64,000 bases of DNA from CAYNRA01 sp046293395 (GTDB lineage: Bacteria; Bacteroidota; Bacteroidia; Cytophagales; Spirosomataceae), in contig JBKBOU010000001.1 in NCBI GenBank assembly GCA_046293395.1, positions 682,001 to 746,000 on the forward strand. Direction: 5' to 3'. Position numbers and translations under genes: made by a program. Below are positions 42,743-52,392 of the stretch, in pieces; the stretch's first letter is position 1; the number at the start of each line of letters is the position of its first letter. Below the pieces are notes generated by a model. It worked only from the letters and a program-made list of their open reading frames with translations, did no database searches and was not told the origin of the DNA.

Positions 42743-44382
42743 TGCCGAACTGTGGGGCTTGTAAAGGCGAATGTTTCTCCATCGAATAATCCTAGGTCAC
42801 TCAGTTTTAAAGACGGAATAACCAAAAGTGCCATAAACGATAAACTCATAAACGGAGATAATAAAGTGCTACCAAGTTCCTCTTTTGCCAATGTATCCAA
42901 TCTTGTATAGAGCTCAGCCACTTGGTAAGCATCTAAGTCACTCATCAAACCAGCAATAGGGAGTCCCAATACTTCGACATTTTCGTCTGTAACAAGAGCT
43001 AACCCTCCTTTTTCATGCATAATAGCGGAAATCGCTTGTAAAATTACATCGTCGTTCACACCAACTACAATAATATTGTGTGAATCGTGTGCAACAGAAG
43101 AAGCGATAGCCCCTTTTTTCAATCCAAAGCCGTGAATGTACGCTACCGCAGGGGGCGCATCTTTGCTGTATCTGTTGATAACCATAACTTTCAAAACATC
43201 TGCTTCGACCCTACTTGCCTCTGAAGCAACAATTTCTATCGGAAATAGCTTTTTTTCAGTGACCAATTGCCCATCTAATACACGAATAGCTTGAATGAAT
43301 GCATCGTTTTCATCAATTTTACCTTGAATATCCTCCGTGCAAATCGCCCGTTCTACAAAGAAGTTCAGAGGGGTATCAAACACGGAAGGAATCATTGAAA
43401 CGCCTGACTCAGCGACTTTTTCCCCTTTGATATATGTTTCAAGCACGGTAAAGTCAGCTAGATTATTTACCTTGATAAAATCAGCAGAATCTCCTTCTTG
43501 CAGCAGCCCAACAGCCAAATTATAGTGTTTAATTGGGTTTAACGACGCCATTTTAAGGGCATCAAAAAGCGCTACCCCAGCTTGAATGGCTCTTTTAACC
43601 AGCTCGTTGATATGGCTAATGAGCAGACTATCCGGGTGTTTATCGTCAGAGCAAAACATCATCTGGTGGGCATGAGCCCGAGCCAATGGTATAAGCGCAT
43701 CAAAATTCTTAGCAGCGCTTCCCTCCCGAATCAGAATTTTTACACCGAGATTTAATTTATCTTCGGCTTCTTCCAAGGTAAAACATTCGTGGTCAGTTTC
43801 TATGCCGTGACCGAAGTAATTTGCGGCTGTTTCTCCACGTAAACCAGGTGCGTGCCCATCGATGGGTTTGTTGTATTTTTTCGCTAACGCTAATTTTTCG
43901 AGCACATCTGGAAATGCATGAATAACACCTGGGAAGTTCATCATTTCAGCCAAATATCCAATTTCGGGATAGGCAAAAAGCGTTTCAATATCCTGAATAT
44001 CAATCGTTGCACCAGCGGTTTCAAAAGTCGTTGCGGGCACACACGAGGGGGCACCAAAACAGAAATGAAAAGGCACTTTTTTTCCGTTTTCAATCATGAA
44101 TTTAACTCCCTCGATACCAAGAACATTCGCAATTTCGTGCGGGTCAGAAACCGTTCCCACAGTTCCGTGCGTGACAGCAAGACGCGCAAATTGCGCTGGT
44201 GGAAGAAGCGAACTTTCAACATGCACGTGTGCATCAACAAAACCGGGCAAATAGTAAGGCACATTTATTTTCTCATCGCCGAGCTTACGAATCGCTGCAA
44301 TACGTTGATTTTCAACATCAAATTCGCCAAAAAAGAGCGTATTCGTGATTAAATCGATAATATTTCCTTGGTATGTCATCAT
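42739..44382 (-). CDS. ade: Adenine deaminase
   Basis: 547 residues of the amidohydrolase family, converting adenine to hypoxanthine. Typical motifs are PGFVDAHVHVESSLL, TVSDPHEIANV, PIDGHAPGL and MFCSDDKHPDSLL. The start is 10 bases after nuoB, so it is probably read with nuoAB and glgE. Its stop overlaps the LD-carboxypeptidase stop in TTAA. Confidence 0.93.
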   Translation of the reverse strand: MMTYQGNIIDLITNTLFFGEFDVENQRIAAIRKLGDEKINVPYYLPGFVDAHVHVESSLLPPAQFARLAVTHGTVGTVSDPHEIANVLGIEGVKFMIENGKKVPFHFCFGAPSCVPATTFETAGATIDIQDIETLFAYPEIGYLAEMMNFPGVIHAFPDVLEKLALAKKYNKPIDGHAPGLRGETAANYFGHGIETDHECFTLEEAEDKLNLGVKILIREGSAAKNFDALIPLARAHAHQMMFCSDDKHPDSLLISHINELVKRAIQAGVALFDALKMASLNPIKHYNLAVGLLQEGDSADFIKVNNLADFTVLETYIKGEKVAESGVSMIPSVFDTPLNFFVERAICTEDIQGKIDENDAFIQAIRVLDGQLVTEKKLFPIEIVASEASRVEADVLKVMVINRYSKDAPPAVAYIHGFGLKKGAIASSVAHDSHNIIVVGVNDDVILQAISAIMHEKGGLALVTDENVEVLGLPIAGLMSDLDAYQVAELYTRLDTLAKEELGSTLLSPFMSLSFMALLVIPSLKLSDLGLFDGETFAFTSPTVRH

Positions 44383-44392
44383 GTTCTTCTTT

Positions 44393-44920
44393 TTAGGATT
44401 CCGCTGGCATATCTTGTCTCCAATCGGTCACTTTTTGTTGTTTAATTCGTTCTTGGAGCTTTAAAATACCGCCCAAAAGTGCTTCCGGACGTGGAGGACA
44501 GCCAGGAACATACACATCTACTGGTATAATCTTATCAACTCCCTTCACCACATGGTAGCCATGCTCCCAGTACGGCCCACCACAATTGGAACAAGAACCC
44601 ATGGAGATAACATACTTAGGGTCAGGCATTTGCTCGTAAAGACGCTTGATTCTATCCGCCATTTTAAACGTGACCGTACCTGAAATGATGATTAAATCTG
44701 CTTGTCTCGGCGAGTTTCTAGGAAAAATCCCGAAACGTTCTAAGTCATAATTGGAAGCATAGGTAGCCATCATTTCAATCGCACAGCAAGCGAGCCCGAA
44801 ACCCAATGGCCAAAGAGAATTTGCGCGCGCCCAATTGGTCAATTCGTCCAAAGAAGTTAAAATAATTTCAGCTTCACCCGTTTTTATTCTTTGTGCATTT
44901 TCTAGCGAGTCAAAATTCAT
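44393..44920 (-). CDS. nuoB: NADH-quinone oxidoreductase subunit B
   Basis: 175 residues. The 4Fe-4S cluster N2 ligands are in GLACCAIEMMA, GSCSNCGGPYWEHG and VPGCPPRPE. Peripheral arm of complex I at the inner membrane. Overlaps nuoA by 4 bases. No nuoC follows; instead ade comes next after 10 bases. Confidence 0.95.
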   Translation of the reverse strand: MNFDSLENAQRIKTGEAEIILTSLDELTNWARANSLWPLGFGLACCAIEMMATYASNYDLERFGIFPRNSPRQADLIIISGTVTFKMADRIKRLYEQMPDPKYVISMGSCSNCGGPYWEHGYHVVKGVDKIIPVDVYVPGCPPRPEALLGGILKLQERIKQQKVTDWRQDMPAES

Positions 44921-45399
44921 TTTTTGGTGGATTTAGCGTATTTTTCATTGATTTTGGCGTACATATCAGCAGGAACTGGCGACTTGAAAACTTCTTTTTT
45001 CTTGTTGTTTGTGGTTTCCCAATCGAGTAATCCTTGCGACCAAACATAGGCAAGACCAAGTCCTAAGATGAGCACAAAAAGCCCTGCCTCAAAAAGAGTA
45101 AACCATCCCCAGAGCCCATTGGTTTCTGCGATAAGTGTAGTATCTGCAAATACAGTTGCCCAAGGAAATAAAAAAACAAGTTCCACATCAAAAAGCACGA
45201 ATACCAGAGCTACCAAATAGTAGCGCACTGTAAACCGGACATTCGTGCCTCCAATTGCTTCCTCTCCAGATTCGTACGACGTTAATTTCTCAAACGTTGG
45301 GCGCGATGGACGTATAAACCAAGCAATCCCCATAACGATAAGAAAAAGCCCAACAGCACCGAGTATAAAAAGTAATACAAAGCCAAAATCTGTTAACAT
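44917..45399 (-). CDS. nuoA: NADH-quinone oxidoreductase subunit A
   Basis: 160 residues with three membrane helices (about 5-27, 62-84, 96-118) and the conserved loop YESGEEAIGGTNVRFTVRYY. Membrane subunit of complex I. The C-terminal extension rich in Lys is common in this phylum. Starts 35 bases after glgE. Confidence 0.94.
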   Translation of the reverse strand: MLTDFGFVLLFILGAVGLFLIVMGIAWFIRPSRPTFEKLTSYESGEEAIGGTNVRFTVRYYLVALVFVLFDVELVFLFPWATVFADTTLIAETNGLWGWFTLFEAGLFVLILGLGLAYVWSQGLLDWETTNNKKKEVFKSPVPADMYAKINEKYAKSTKK

Positions 45400-45434
45400 T
45401 CCGTTGTGTAGTTATATTCTCCTTGCGAGAATCA

Positions 45435-47384
45435 TTATAAATCTTCAATTCTAAACAAATGAAAAGGCAAAATATACGGGTCAATGGACACAAAATTTTG
45501 CTCTCCTTGCCAAGTATAGTACATTCCAGTCACCAAATCATGTACTCGATACGACTCCCAGGCACTTTTCCCAATCAAAGACAAAGGAACGTGAACCATG
45601 CCTTCTTGTTTTGTATTTCCTGATAAATTGGCAATACATAAAATACGGTTTCCATCTTTTGCTGTCTTCAAATAAGCCAAAAGTTGGTCGTTGGCAACCG
45701 TGCAGAATGTCAAGTTATTGGTCGCTTTGAATGCTGTATTTTCCTTCCGAATTTGATTGATTTGACTGATTAAATACGTCAATTTATTTTCATGTTTCCA
45801 ATCCCACCATTTGATTTCGTATTTTTCCGAATAGGCATATTCTTCTTTGGGTGAGTTGGCTTCGTGATACATGTACTCGTAAGATGGACCAAAAATGCCA
45901 TAATTACTTACCAATGTCGCAGCCATAAAGTGACGTAAAATGAATAGATTTTCATTTCCTGACTGAAGCATGTATGGATTAATATCATGGGTATTTGGCC
46001 AAAAATTAGGTCTAAAATACTCACTCATCTCGGTTTTTACGAGTTCAGTCATGTATTCTGTAATTTCCTGTTTGGTGGTACGCCAAACATAATAGGTATA
46101 AGACTGTGTGAACCCAAGTTTTGCCAATTGCTGCATTACTTTTGGTTTGGTGAATGCCTCTGATAGGAAAATCATATCCGGATAAACCAATTTCGTTTCA
46201 GCGATGACCCATTCCCAGAAATTAAACGATTTGGTATGTGGATTGTCCACCCGAATAATGCGTACACCCCATTCTGCCCAAGTAAAAATGACATCTTTTA
46301 GTGCCAACCAAAGGTTTTTCCAATCGTTTGTTTCAAAATAAATGGGATAAATATCTTGGTATTTTTTAGGTGGATTTTCTGCATAGCGGATACTTCCATC
46401 AGGTAAAATTTTAAACCAATCTGGATGCTCTTTCACCCAAGGATGGTCGGGAGAACATTGAATAGCTAAATCCAAGGCTACTTCCATATCGTGGTTTTTT
46501 GCTTGCTGAATAAGGGATTTGAGGTCATCTAATGTACCTAGTTCTGGGTGGATAGCGGTATGTCCACCTAGTTCAGAGCCAATTCCATAAGGTACGCCAG
46601 GTTCACCTTCTTCACAAAATACGTTATTATTTCTTCCTTTCCGGTGCGTTTTTCCGATGGGATGTACCGGCGGGATATATAGCACATCGAAGCCCATTTT
46701 CTGGATTCTTGGTAAAAGTCCCTCCACATCCTTAAATGTACCGTGTTTGCCATATTCAGGAGATGCCGAGCGAGGGAAAAGTGAATACCACGCAGAAAAG
46801 TTTGCTCTTTCCCGGTCAACGGTCACAGATAAAATGGGGTGAATGAACGCGTCTTGTCTTTGTGGATATTTTTTTATCCAACGCGTTGTATGCTCACTCA
46901 AAATAATCATGATGGCATCGTTGTACTTGGCGGGGTCTGTCATCCAAGAAGCGGCAGTTAACAGCGCATTTTTGTCTTCGTCTGTCGCTTTCAGCGCCAT
47001 TTCTTCGTAAAATTCTTTCCCTTGTAGCAGCTCAACTTGCAAATGCTGCCCGTCTTTTACTTTCAGTTCAACTTCGTGCTGCCAAGTGGCGAGATGGTCC
47101 ACCCAAGCCTCAACGGTATATTCATATTGACCGATTTCTTCAGCTAAAAATTGGGCTTTCCAACGGTCATTATTAATCAAAGTCATGGGAACTTCTTGCC
47201 ACTGACTTGAATTTGTTGCTTTATATTTGAGACGCGCACTCACCAAATCATGCCCGTCAATGAGTATATCTGCTTCTACCTGAATCCATTCGTTTACCAC
47301 TCTTTTCACAGGAAATCTGCCCCCATCTATTTGAGGAGTGATTTTTTCAATAACTACGCGCTGTTTTCCTAAAATTTGTTCCAT
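45435..47384 (-). CDS. glgE: Alpha-1,4-glucan:maltose-1-phosphate maltosyltransferase
   Basis: 649 residues. Adds maltose units from maltose-1-phosphate to alpha-glucan in the GlgE pathway. N-terminal DUF3416-like domain (about 1-120), helical insert, then a GH13 catalytic domain with Asp380 as expected nucleophile in RIIRVDNPHTKSF and Glu409 in MIFLSEAFTKP; FDVLYIPPVHPIGKTHRKG and SPDHPWVKEHPDWF are typical. No other GlgE-pathway gene is in the window. It leads a unit with nuoA, nuoB and ade. Confidence 0.93.
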   Translation of the reverse strand: MEQILGKQRVVIEKITPQIDGGRFPVKRVVNEWIQVEADILIDGHDLVSARLKYKATNSSQWQEVPMTLINNDRWKAQFLAEEIGQYEYTVEAWVDHLATWQHEVELKVKDGQHLQVELLQGKEFYEEMALKATDEDKNALLTAASWMTDPAKYNDAIMIILSEHTTRWIKKYPQRQDAFIHPILSVTVDRERANFSAWYSLFPRSASPEYGKHGTFKDVEGLLPRIQKMGFDVLYIPPVHPIGKTHRKGRNNNVFCEEGEPGVPYGIGSELGGHTAIHPELGTLDDLKSLIQQAKNHDMEVALDLAIQCSPDHPWVKEHPDWFKILPDGSIRYAENPPKKYQDIYPIYFETNDWKNLWLALKDVIFTWAEWGVRIIRVDNPHTKSFNFWEWVIAETKLVYPDMIFLSEAFTKPKVMQQLAKLGFTQSYTYYVWRTTKQEITEYMTELVKTEMSEYFRPNFWPNTHDINPYMLQSGNENLFILRHFMAATLVSNYGIFGPSYEYMYHEANSPKEEYAYSEKYEIKWWDWKHENKLTYLISQINQIRKENTAFKATNNLTFCTVANDQLLAYLKTAKDGNRILCIANLSGNTKQEGMVHVPLSLIGKSAWESYRVHDLVTGMYYTWQGEQNFVSIDPYILPFHLFRIEDL

Positions 47385-47564
47385 AGTGCAATTTTATCAT
47401 AGGTTAAGTATGTACTAGAGTCAAAAATAAGCAAATCATGGAATTAGTCCATACGTAAAGGCAAGATTAAGTCTGTTCGCACTACTATTTACCTAATTTT
47501 TTAGCATAAAGTGACGTTTTTATAGAAGTATTCGTATATTCAAAAAAACAGCAGTCATTTTCTT

Positions 47565-48818
47565 ATGAGAAAAGCCCTTTATCTATTCCTATTTTTTTTG
47601 GCTTTGGGAAACAAAAAAACGTGTGCACAGACTTGGCAAGAAATTGACCCCGTAGTTTGTCACGGAGTTCCAGAAGATGCCTTCACATCTCTCCGAGCAG
47701 AATTTAGTCACGCCTCAAGAGCACGATTAACTGCTACAAGTACATTCATTATAACGTACGAGGATGTACCAAGCCAAGCACAAACTGCTTTTCAATATGC
47801 AACCGACATTTGGAGTAATTTATTGATTTCCAGTATTCCTATTCGGATTCACGTAACTTATAAATCGTTGGCTTCCACGACATTAGCGTCATCGGGTGCA
47901 ACAAGAATTTACCGAGATTTTAACAATGCTCCCTACCCTTCTGTCTGGTATCCAGTTGCTTTGGCGGAGGCAATCAACGGGAAGGAGTTAAACGAAGAAG
48001 CCATTGATATTAACATTAGCATTAATTCGGCAATACGGTGGTCCTACCAAACCGACGGGAGAACGACTTCGGGAGTTTATGATTTTGTAACCGTTGTTTT
48101 ACATGAAATTGCCCATGGTTTGGGTTTTGTAAGCTCATTTGGGGTAACAGATACCAATCTGCAAGGAAAATGGGGCCAAGCAGATTTTCCGCTTATATTT
48201 GACTTATTCGTGCAGAATTTGGCAAGTCAAAGTTTACAAGACACCCGAATTTTCGGTAATCCTTCGTCTGATTTACTTACTCAATTAACGAGTTCGCAAC
48301 TAAAGTTTGATTTGCCCGGGCAACGTAGCCCGCTCACTCCTCGTTTGTTTGCACCACGCACCTACACGGCGGGAAATAGTATCTCACATTTGGACGAATC
48401 CATTTACCCGCAAGGAAATACAAATTCATTGATGACTCCCAATATTCGAAGTGCTGAGGTCATACATCAACCAGGAGATTTGACGAAACGAATTTTGAAT
48501 CAATTGGGTTGGCCGATAGCCGATTTGCAAAACGGCGTCATTACAAGCAATTTGGAGAGCGAAAAAAATCAACCCATTGTGTATCCAAATCCGGTAGTTG
48601 GTGCAGATGTAATCGTATATTTCCCGAGAGAATGGGTCGATAAAAACGTAGAAGTTTCATGGATTACTTCGGACGGAAAAATTCAAAAACACGAATCTAG
48701 GTTCTTAAATGAAGGGAAAACTCAGATAAATATACCTGAGTTTTCCAATGGGCTGTATATTTTGCGCCTTACAAATGGGGTGCAAATTGCGCAGAAAAGA
48801 ATTTATTTAAACCGTTAA
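47565..48818 (+). CDS. Secreted metalloprotease-like protein with T9SS sorting domain
   Basis: 417 residues. Signal peptide about 1-22 (KKTCAQ). A zinc-protease motif HEIAHGLGF at 180-188 suggests a metzincin-like fold, but the third ligand is not clear. The C-terminal 75 residues (VYPNPVVGADVIVYF, NGLYILRLTNGVQIAQKRIYLNR) are a type IX secretion type A sorting domain, so the protein should be exported across the outer membrane. Stop shares TTAA with the convergent symporter. Confidence 0.85.
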   Translation: MRKALYLFLFFLALGNKKTCAQTWQEIDPVVCHGVPEDAFTSLRAEFSHASRARLTATSTFIITYEDVPSQAQTAFQYATDIWSNLLISSIPIRIHVTYKSLASTTLASSGATRIYRDFNNAPYPSVWYPVALAEAINGKELNEEAIDINISINSAIRWSYQTDGRTTSGVYDFVTVVLHEIAHGLGFVSSFGVTDTNLQGKWGQADFPLIFDLFVQNLASQSLQDTRIFGNPSSDLLTQLTSSQLKFDLPGQRSPLTPRLFAPRTYTAGNSISHLDESIYPQGNTNSLMTPNIRSAEVIHQPGDLTKRILNQLGWPIADLQNGVITSNLESEKNQPIVYPNPVVGADVIVYFPREWVDKNVEVSWITSDGKIQKHESRFLNEGKTQINIPEFSNGLYILRLTNGVQIAQKRIYLNR

Positions 48819-50290
48819 TTGGCAACCTCTTTTTTCTTGAAGACGACGAGAGCCAAGAAAGTAATGAGTCCGTTTAACAATAAGTTTTCAAAACCAAATT
48901 TGTATCCAAGATTACTTTCTACCCAAACGACGATGAAATAGGTCAAAATCGGAGAAAGAATACAAATGAAGGGAACGAGGCGGTCAACTGTTTTTCGTTG
49001 CGTATATATTCCGAACGTAAAAAGGCCTAAAATAGGGCCATACGTATAACTTGCAATTTGGAATGTTGCGGAAATAACATCCGTGCTATTCACCAGTTTG
49101 AATAACAAGATTACGACGAAAAATAAAGCTGAGAATCCGAGATGTACTCTATTTTTAATTTTATTTCTTTCTTTTTCTTCTTTGTTCTGAATGTCCATAA
49201 AATCCACGCAAAAGGCAGTAGTTAGGGCAGTCAAAGCTGAGTCAGAACTTGCATACGTAGCTGCTGTTATACCGATTAAGAACGTAATACCAACAAATAA
49301 GCCCGCCAAACCCATATCTGCTTGTGCGAAATGTTGTAAGGCAAGCATCGGGTACAAATCGTCAGAACTTGCTGGGGCGGTTATTCCCATCTTATTGATA
49401 TACAAATACATAAGCGCACCCATTCCGAGGAAAAGGAGATTCACGATGACAAGCACAATCGTAAACCAAAGCATGTTTTTTTGTGCTTCGTTGATATTTT
49501 TGCAAGTAAGATTTTTCTGCATTAAATCTTGGTCAAGACCCGTCATGACGATGGCGATAAATGCACCTGACACAAACTGTTTGAAGAAATTTTTACTATC
49601 AGACCAACCGCCATCAAAAAAGAAAATCTGGGAATAATCGCTATTAGTCACCTCTCTAACAACCCCCGCTGCATCCAAACCCAATTGTCCCGCGATAAGG
49701 ACAATAGTCATGACAACCGCTGTAATGAGGAAAAACGTTTGCAAAGTATCCGTAATGACGATGGTTTGAATACCACCTTTGTACGTATAAACCCAAATTA
49801 AGGCGATGGTTATCAGGACGGAGACCTCAAACGGAACACCGAGCGGGTCATAAATCGCAATTTGAAGTACTTGAGCGGCAATGTACAAACGAACAGCGGA
49901 ACCGAGCGTGCGCGAAAGTAAGAAAAAAGCCGAACCTGATTTATAACTCCAGTAACCCATTCTTTTTTCCAAATAACCATAAATGGAGATAAGATTCAAC
50001 CGATAATACATAGGCATTAGCACAGTGGCGATGAATAAATAGCCAACTGTATAGCCGAGAACAATCTGAAAGTAGGAGAATGCTTTCATTCCGACAGCAC
50101 CAGGTACAGAGATAAAAGTAACGCCAGAGAGCGACGTACCAATCATTCCGAACGCAACAAGATACCAAGGGACAGATTTATTTGCCGTAAAAAACGACTG
50201 AGTATCCGCATTTTTGGACGTAAAATGGGCAATAGTAACGAGAATCGTGAAATAACCAAGTAAGATTCCGATAGCAATCAACGGAGACAT
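48815..50290 (-). CDS. Sodium:solute symporter family transporter
   Basis: 491 residues, about 13 membrane helices. SSS-family features include GTSLSGVTFISVPGAVG near the N terminus and a sodium-site helix LIGITAATYASSDSALTALTT. Moves a solute with sodium; substrate unknown. The gene is alone on its strand. Confidence 0.9.
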   Translation of the reverse strand: MSPLIAIGILLGYFTILVTIAHFTSKNADTQSFFTANKSVPWYLVAFGMIGTSLSGVTFISVPGAVGMKAFSYFQIVLGYTVGYLFIATVLMPMYYRLNLISIYGYLEKRMGYWSYKSGSAFFLLSRTLGSAVRLYIAAQVLQIAIYDPLGVPFEVSVLITIALIWVYTYKGGIQTIVITDTLQTFFLITAVVMTIVLIAGQLGLDAAGVVREVTNSDYSQIFFFDGGWSDSKNFFKQFVSGAFIAIVMTGLDQDLMQKNLTCKNINEAQKNMLWFTIVLVIVNLLFLGMGALMYLYINKMGITAPASSDDLYPMLALQHFAQADMGLAGLFVGITFLIGITAATYASSDSALTALTTAFCVDFMDIQNKEEKERNKIKNRVHLGFSALFFVVILLFKLVNSTDVISATFQIASYTYGPILGLFTFGIYTQRKTVDRLVPFICILSPILTYFIVVWVESNLGYKFGFENLLLNGLITFLALVVFKKKEVAN

Positions 50291-50440
50291 AGGTGAGAGT
50301 TTAGGGTTTAAAAGGCTTCAAATATGTGAAAAATTGTTTAAATTAGCGAAGTAAACAAGAAAGAATAGTGATTTATTGAGATTTCCTCGGATAATGAACT
50401 GATAAAACGTGTAATTTTGTTGTAAAAAATAAAAAAGCAG

Positions 50441-50737
50441 ATGTTTCCAATTGCAGACCCCGCAGTCATCACCCAAGAAATCACAGAAGAAGAAATTGAG
50501 TCTGTTAAGCTATACCAACTCATCGTTTTTAATGACGACGTAAACACATTTGAATATGTAATTCAAACATTGATTGAAGTTTGTGAACATACGCCTGAGC
50601 AAGCAGAACAATGTACAATCATTATTCACTTCAAAGGAAAATGCAGCGTAAAAGAAGGTGATTTTGAGGAATTGGCTGCTATGCGAACAGAAATTTGCCG
50701 ACGTGGTATCTCTGCGGAAGTAATGCTTAACCATTGA
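50441..50737 (+). CDS. clpS: ATP-dependent Clp protease adaptor ClpS
   Basis: 98 residues. The ClpS core has LIVFNDDVNTFEYVIQTL, AEQCTIIIHFKGKCSV and EICRRGISAEV. It hands N-end-rule substrates to ClpAP. A -7 box TAATTTTG is at 50412-50419. The recR gene follows after 13 bases. Confidence 0.92.
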   Translation: MFPIADPAVITQEITEEEIESVKLYQLIVFNDDVNTFEYVIQTLIEVCEHTPEQAEQCTIIIHFKGKCSVKEGDFEELAAMRTEICRRGISAEVMLNH

Positions 50738-50750
50738 TCTCTCTTTTATC

Positions 50751-51356
50751 TTGAAATATCCATCCAAACTCATTGAAGAAGCGGTTAACGAAATTTCTCG
50801 TTTACCAGGTATTGGAAAGAAATCTGCTTTACGCATAGCTTTGCACTTATTAAAGTCCGATGAAATAAAGACAAATCGACTTGCGCAGGCATTGGTTAAA
50901 TTGCGGGCAGAAACACAGTTCTGTAAAAAATGCCACTCGATTTCAGATGGCGACTTTTGTTTGGTATGCAGTTCATCCAAACGAGATGCAAAAGTCCTTT
51001 GCATCGTTCAAGATAGTCGAGACGTGATGGCTATCGAAAATACGGGGCAATACCAAGGGTTGTATCATGTACTTGGCGGAGTAGTATCACCACTTGCAGG
51101 CATTGGTCCGAATGATTTACATATTGATACCCTCATTGAGCGACTTCAAAACGCAGAAAGTGACGTTGAAGAAGTTATTTTGGCACTGAGCCCAACAATG
51201 GAAGGCGATACGACGGCGTACTATTTACGTAAGAAAATAGAGGACTTCCCGGTTAGAATCACGACAATTGCACGAGGAATCCCGATTGGTGGAGATCTTG
51301 AATTTACAGATGAAATTACACTTGGGCGCAGCATCAGTAGCCGGGTTCAATTTTAA
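50751..51356 (+). CDS. recR: Recombination protein RecR
   Basis: 201 residues from a TTG start, which is the only reasonable start near the expected N terminus (KYPSKLIEEAVNEISRLPGIGKKSA, a helix-hairpin-helix). Zinc finger CKKCHSISDGDFCLVC, then a Toprim domain (LCIVQDSRDV, VEEVILALSPTMEGDTTAYY). RecR works with RecO and RecF in gap repair. Follows clpS by 13 bases. Confidence 0.93.
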   Translation: MKYPSKLIEEAVNEISRLPGIGKKSALRIALHLLKSDEIKTNRLAQALVKLRAETQFCKKCHSISDGDFCLVCSSSKRDAKVLCIVQDSRDVMAIENTGQYQGLYHVLGGVVSPLAGIGPNDLHIDTLIERLQNAESDVEEVILALSPTMEGDTTAYYLRKKIEDFPVRITTIARGIPIGGDLEFTDEITLGRSISSRVQF

Positions 51357-51377
51357 CATACATGCACAACAAATCAA

Positions 51378-52337
51378 ATGGAACAACATCTTTTACTTGA
51401 CGAAATCCCTTCGCTTGACTTAGCTCATTTCACAACCGGTACTCCGGAACAGAAACAGCAGTTTGTACAAGCACTTGGCGCTGCTTTTAATACTATCGGA
51501 TTTATTGCTTTGAAAAACCACGGTTTGTCTGAGGAAATACGTCTCCAATTGTATTCCGCCGTAGAACGTTTTTTTGCTCTATCTGATGCGCAAAAACAAG
51601 CCTATGAATTTGCTGAATTGGCAGGACAGCGTGGCTACATTGGCAAGGGAAAAGAAAAAGCCAAAGGACATACAAAACCAGATTTAAAGGAATTTTACCA
51701 CGTCGGGCAGCCTGACCCACTTCCGCACATGCCGCAGAATGTTTTTCCGGAAGAAGTACCAGAGTTCAAAGAATGGACGTTGCATACTTACAAAATTTTT
51801 GAACAAACAGGAAAAACATTACTCCGTGCCATCGCACTTTATTTGGAACTACCCGAAGATTATTTTGAAGACAAAGTAAAACAAGGAGATAGTATTTTAC
51901 GCGCCCTTCATTATTTTCCGATTGAGAACCCCGATGCACTTCCACCAGATGCCGTGCGTGCAGCAGCGCATGGAGATATTAATTTGATTACCTTGTTGAT
52001 GGGTGCATCTGCGGAAGGTTTGGAAGTATTGCGGAGAGATGGGAAATGGATACCCGTTACTGCTTTACCAGACCAAATCATCATTAATGTAGGCGATATG
52101 TTAGATAGGCTGACAAATCACAAGCTAAAATCTACGATACATCAGGTGGTCAATCCACCACGTGAAAAAATGAAAACCTCGCGTTATTCCATTCCATTTT
52201 TCATGCATCCGAGAGCAGATATGGACTTAACGTGTCTGGCTTCGTGTATCGATGCTGAAAATCCGAAAATATATGAAGATATGACCGCTGGAGAGTTCCT
52301 TGATGAAAGATTACGAGAACTTGGGCTCAAAAAATAA
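51378..52337 (+). CDS. 2-oxoglutarate/Fe(II)-dependent oxygenase, isopenicillin N synthase family
   Basis: 319 residues. N-terminal DIOX_N part (NTIGFIALKNHGLSEEI), then the jelly-roll core with metal ligands in HGDINLITLL and STIHQVVNPPREKM, and the 2OG-binding RYSIPFF. It oxidises an unknown small molecule. Starts 21 bases after recR and ends at a terminator. Confidence 0.88.
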   Translation: MEQHLLLDEIPSLDLAHFTTGTPEQKQQFVQALGAAFNTIGFIALKNHGLSEEIRLQLYSAVERFFALSDAQKQAYEFAELAGQRGYIGKGKEKAKGHTKPDLKEFYHVGQPDPLPHMPQNVFPEEVPEFKEWTLHTYKIFEQTGKTLLRAIALYLELPEDYFEDKVKQGDSILRALHYFPIENPDALPPDAVRAAAHGDINLITLLMGASAEGLEVLRRDGKWIPVTALPDQIIINVGDMLDRLTNHKLKSTIHQVVNPPREKMKTSRYSIPFFMHPRADMDLTCLASCIDAENPKIYEDMTAGEFLDERLRELGLKK

Positions 52338-52340
52338 CCC

Positions 52341-52375
52341 AAAAGGGTGAGTTTATCCGATGACTCACCCTTTTT
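52341..52375 (+). terminator. Rho-independent terminator
   Basis: Stem AAAAGGGTGAGT/ACTCACCCTTTT with a 10-base loop and a T run, 4 bases after the oxygenase stop. Confidence 0.85.
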
Positions 52376-52392
52376 AGTAAATACCTCTACGC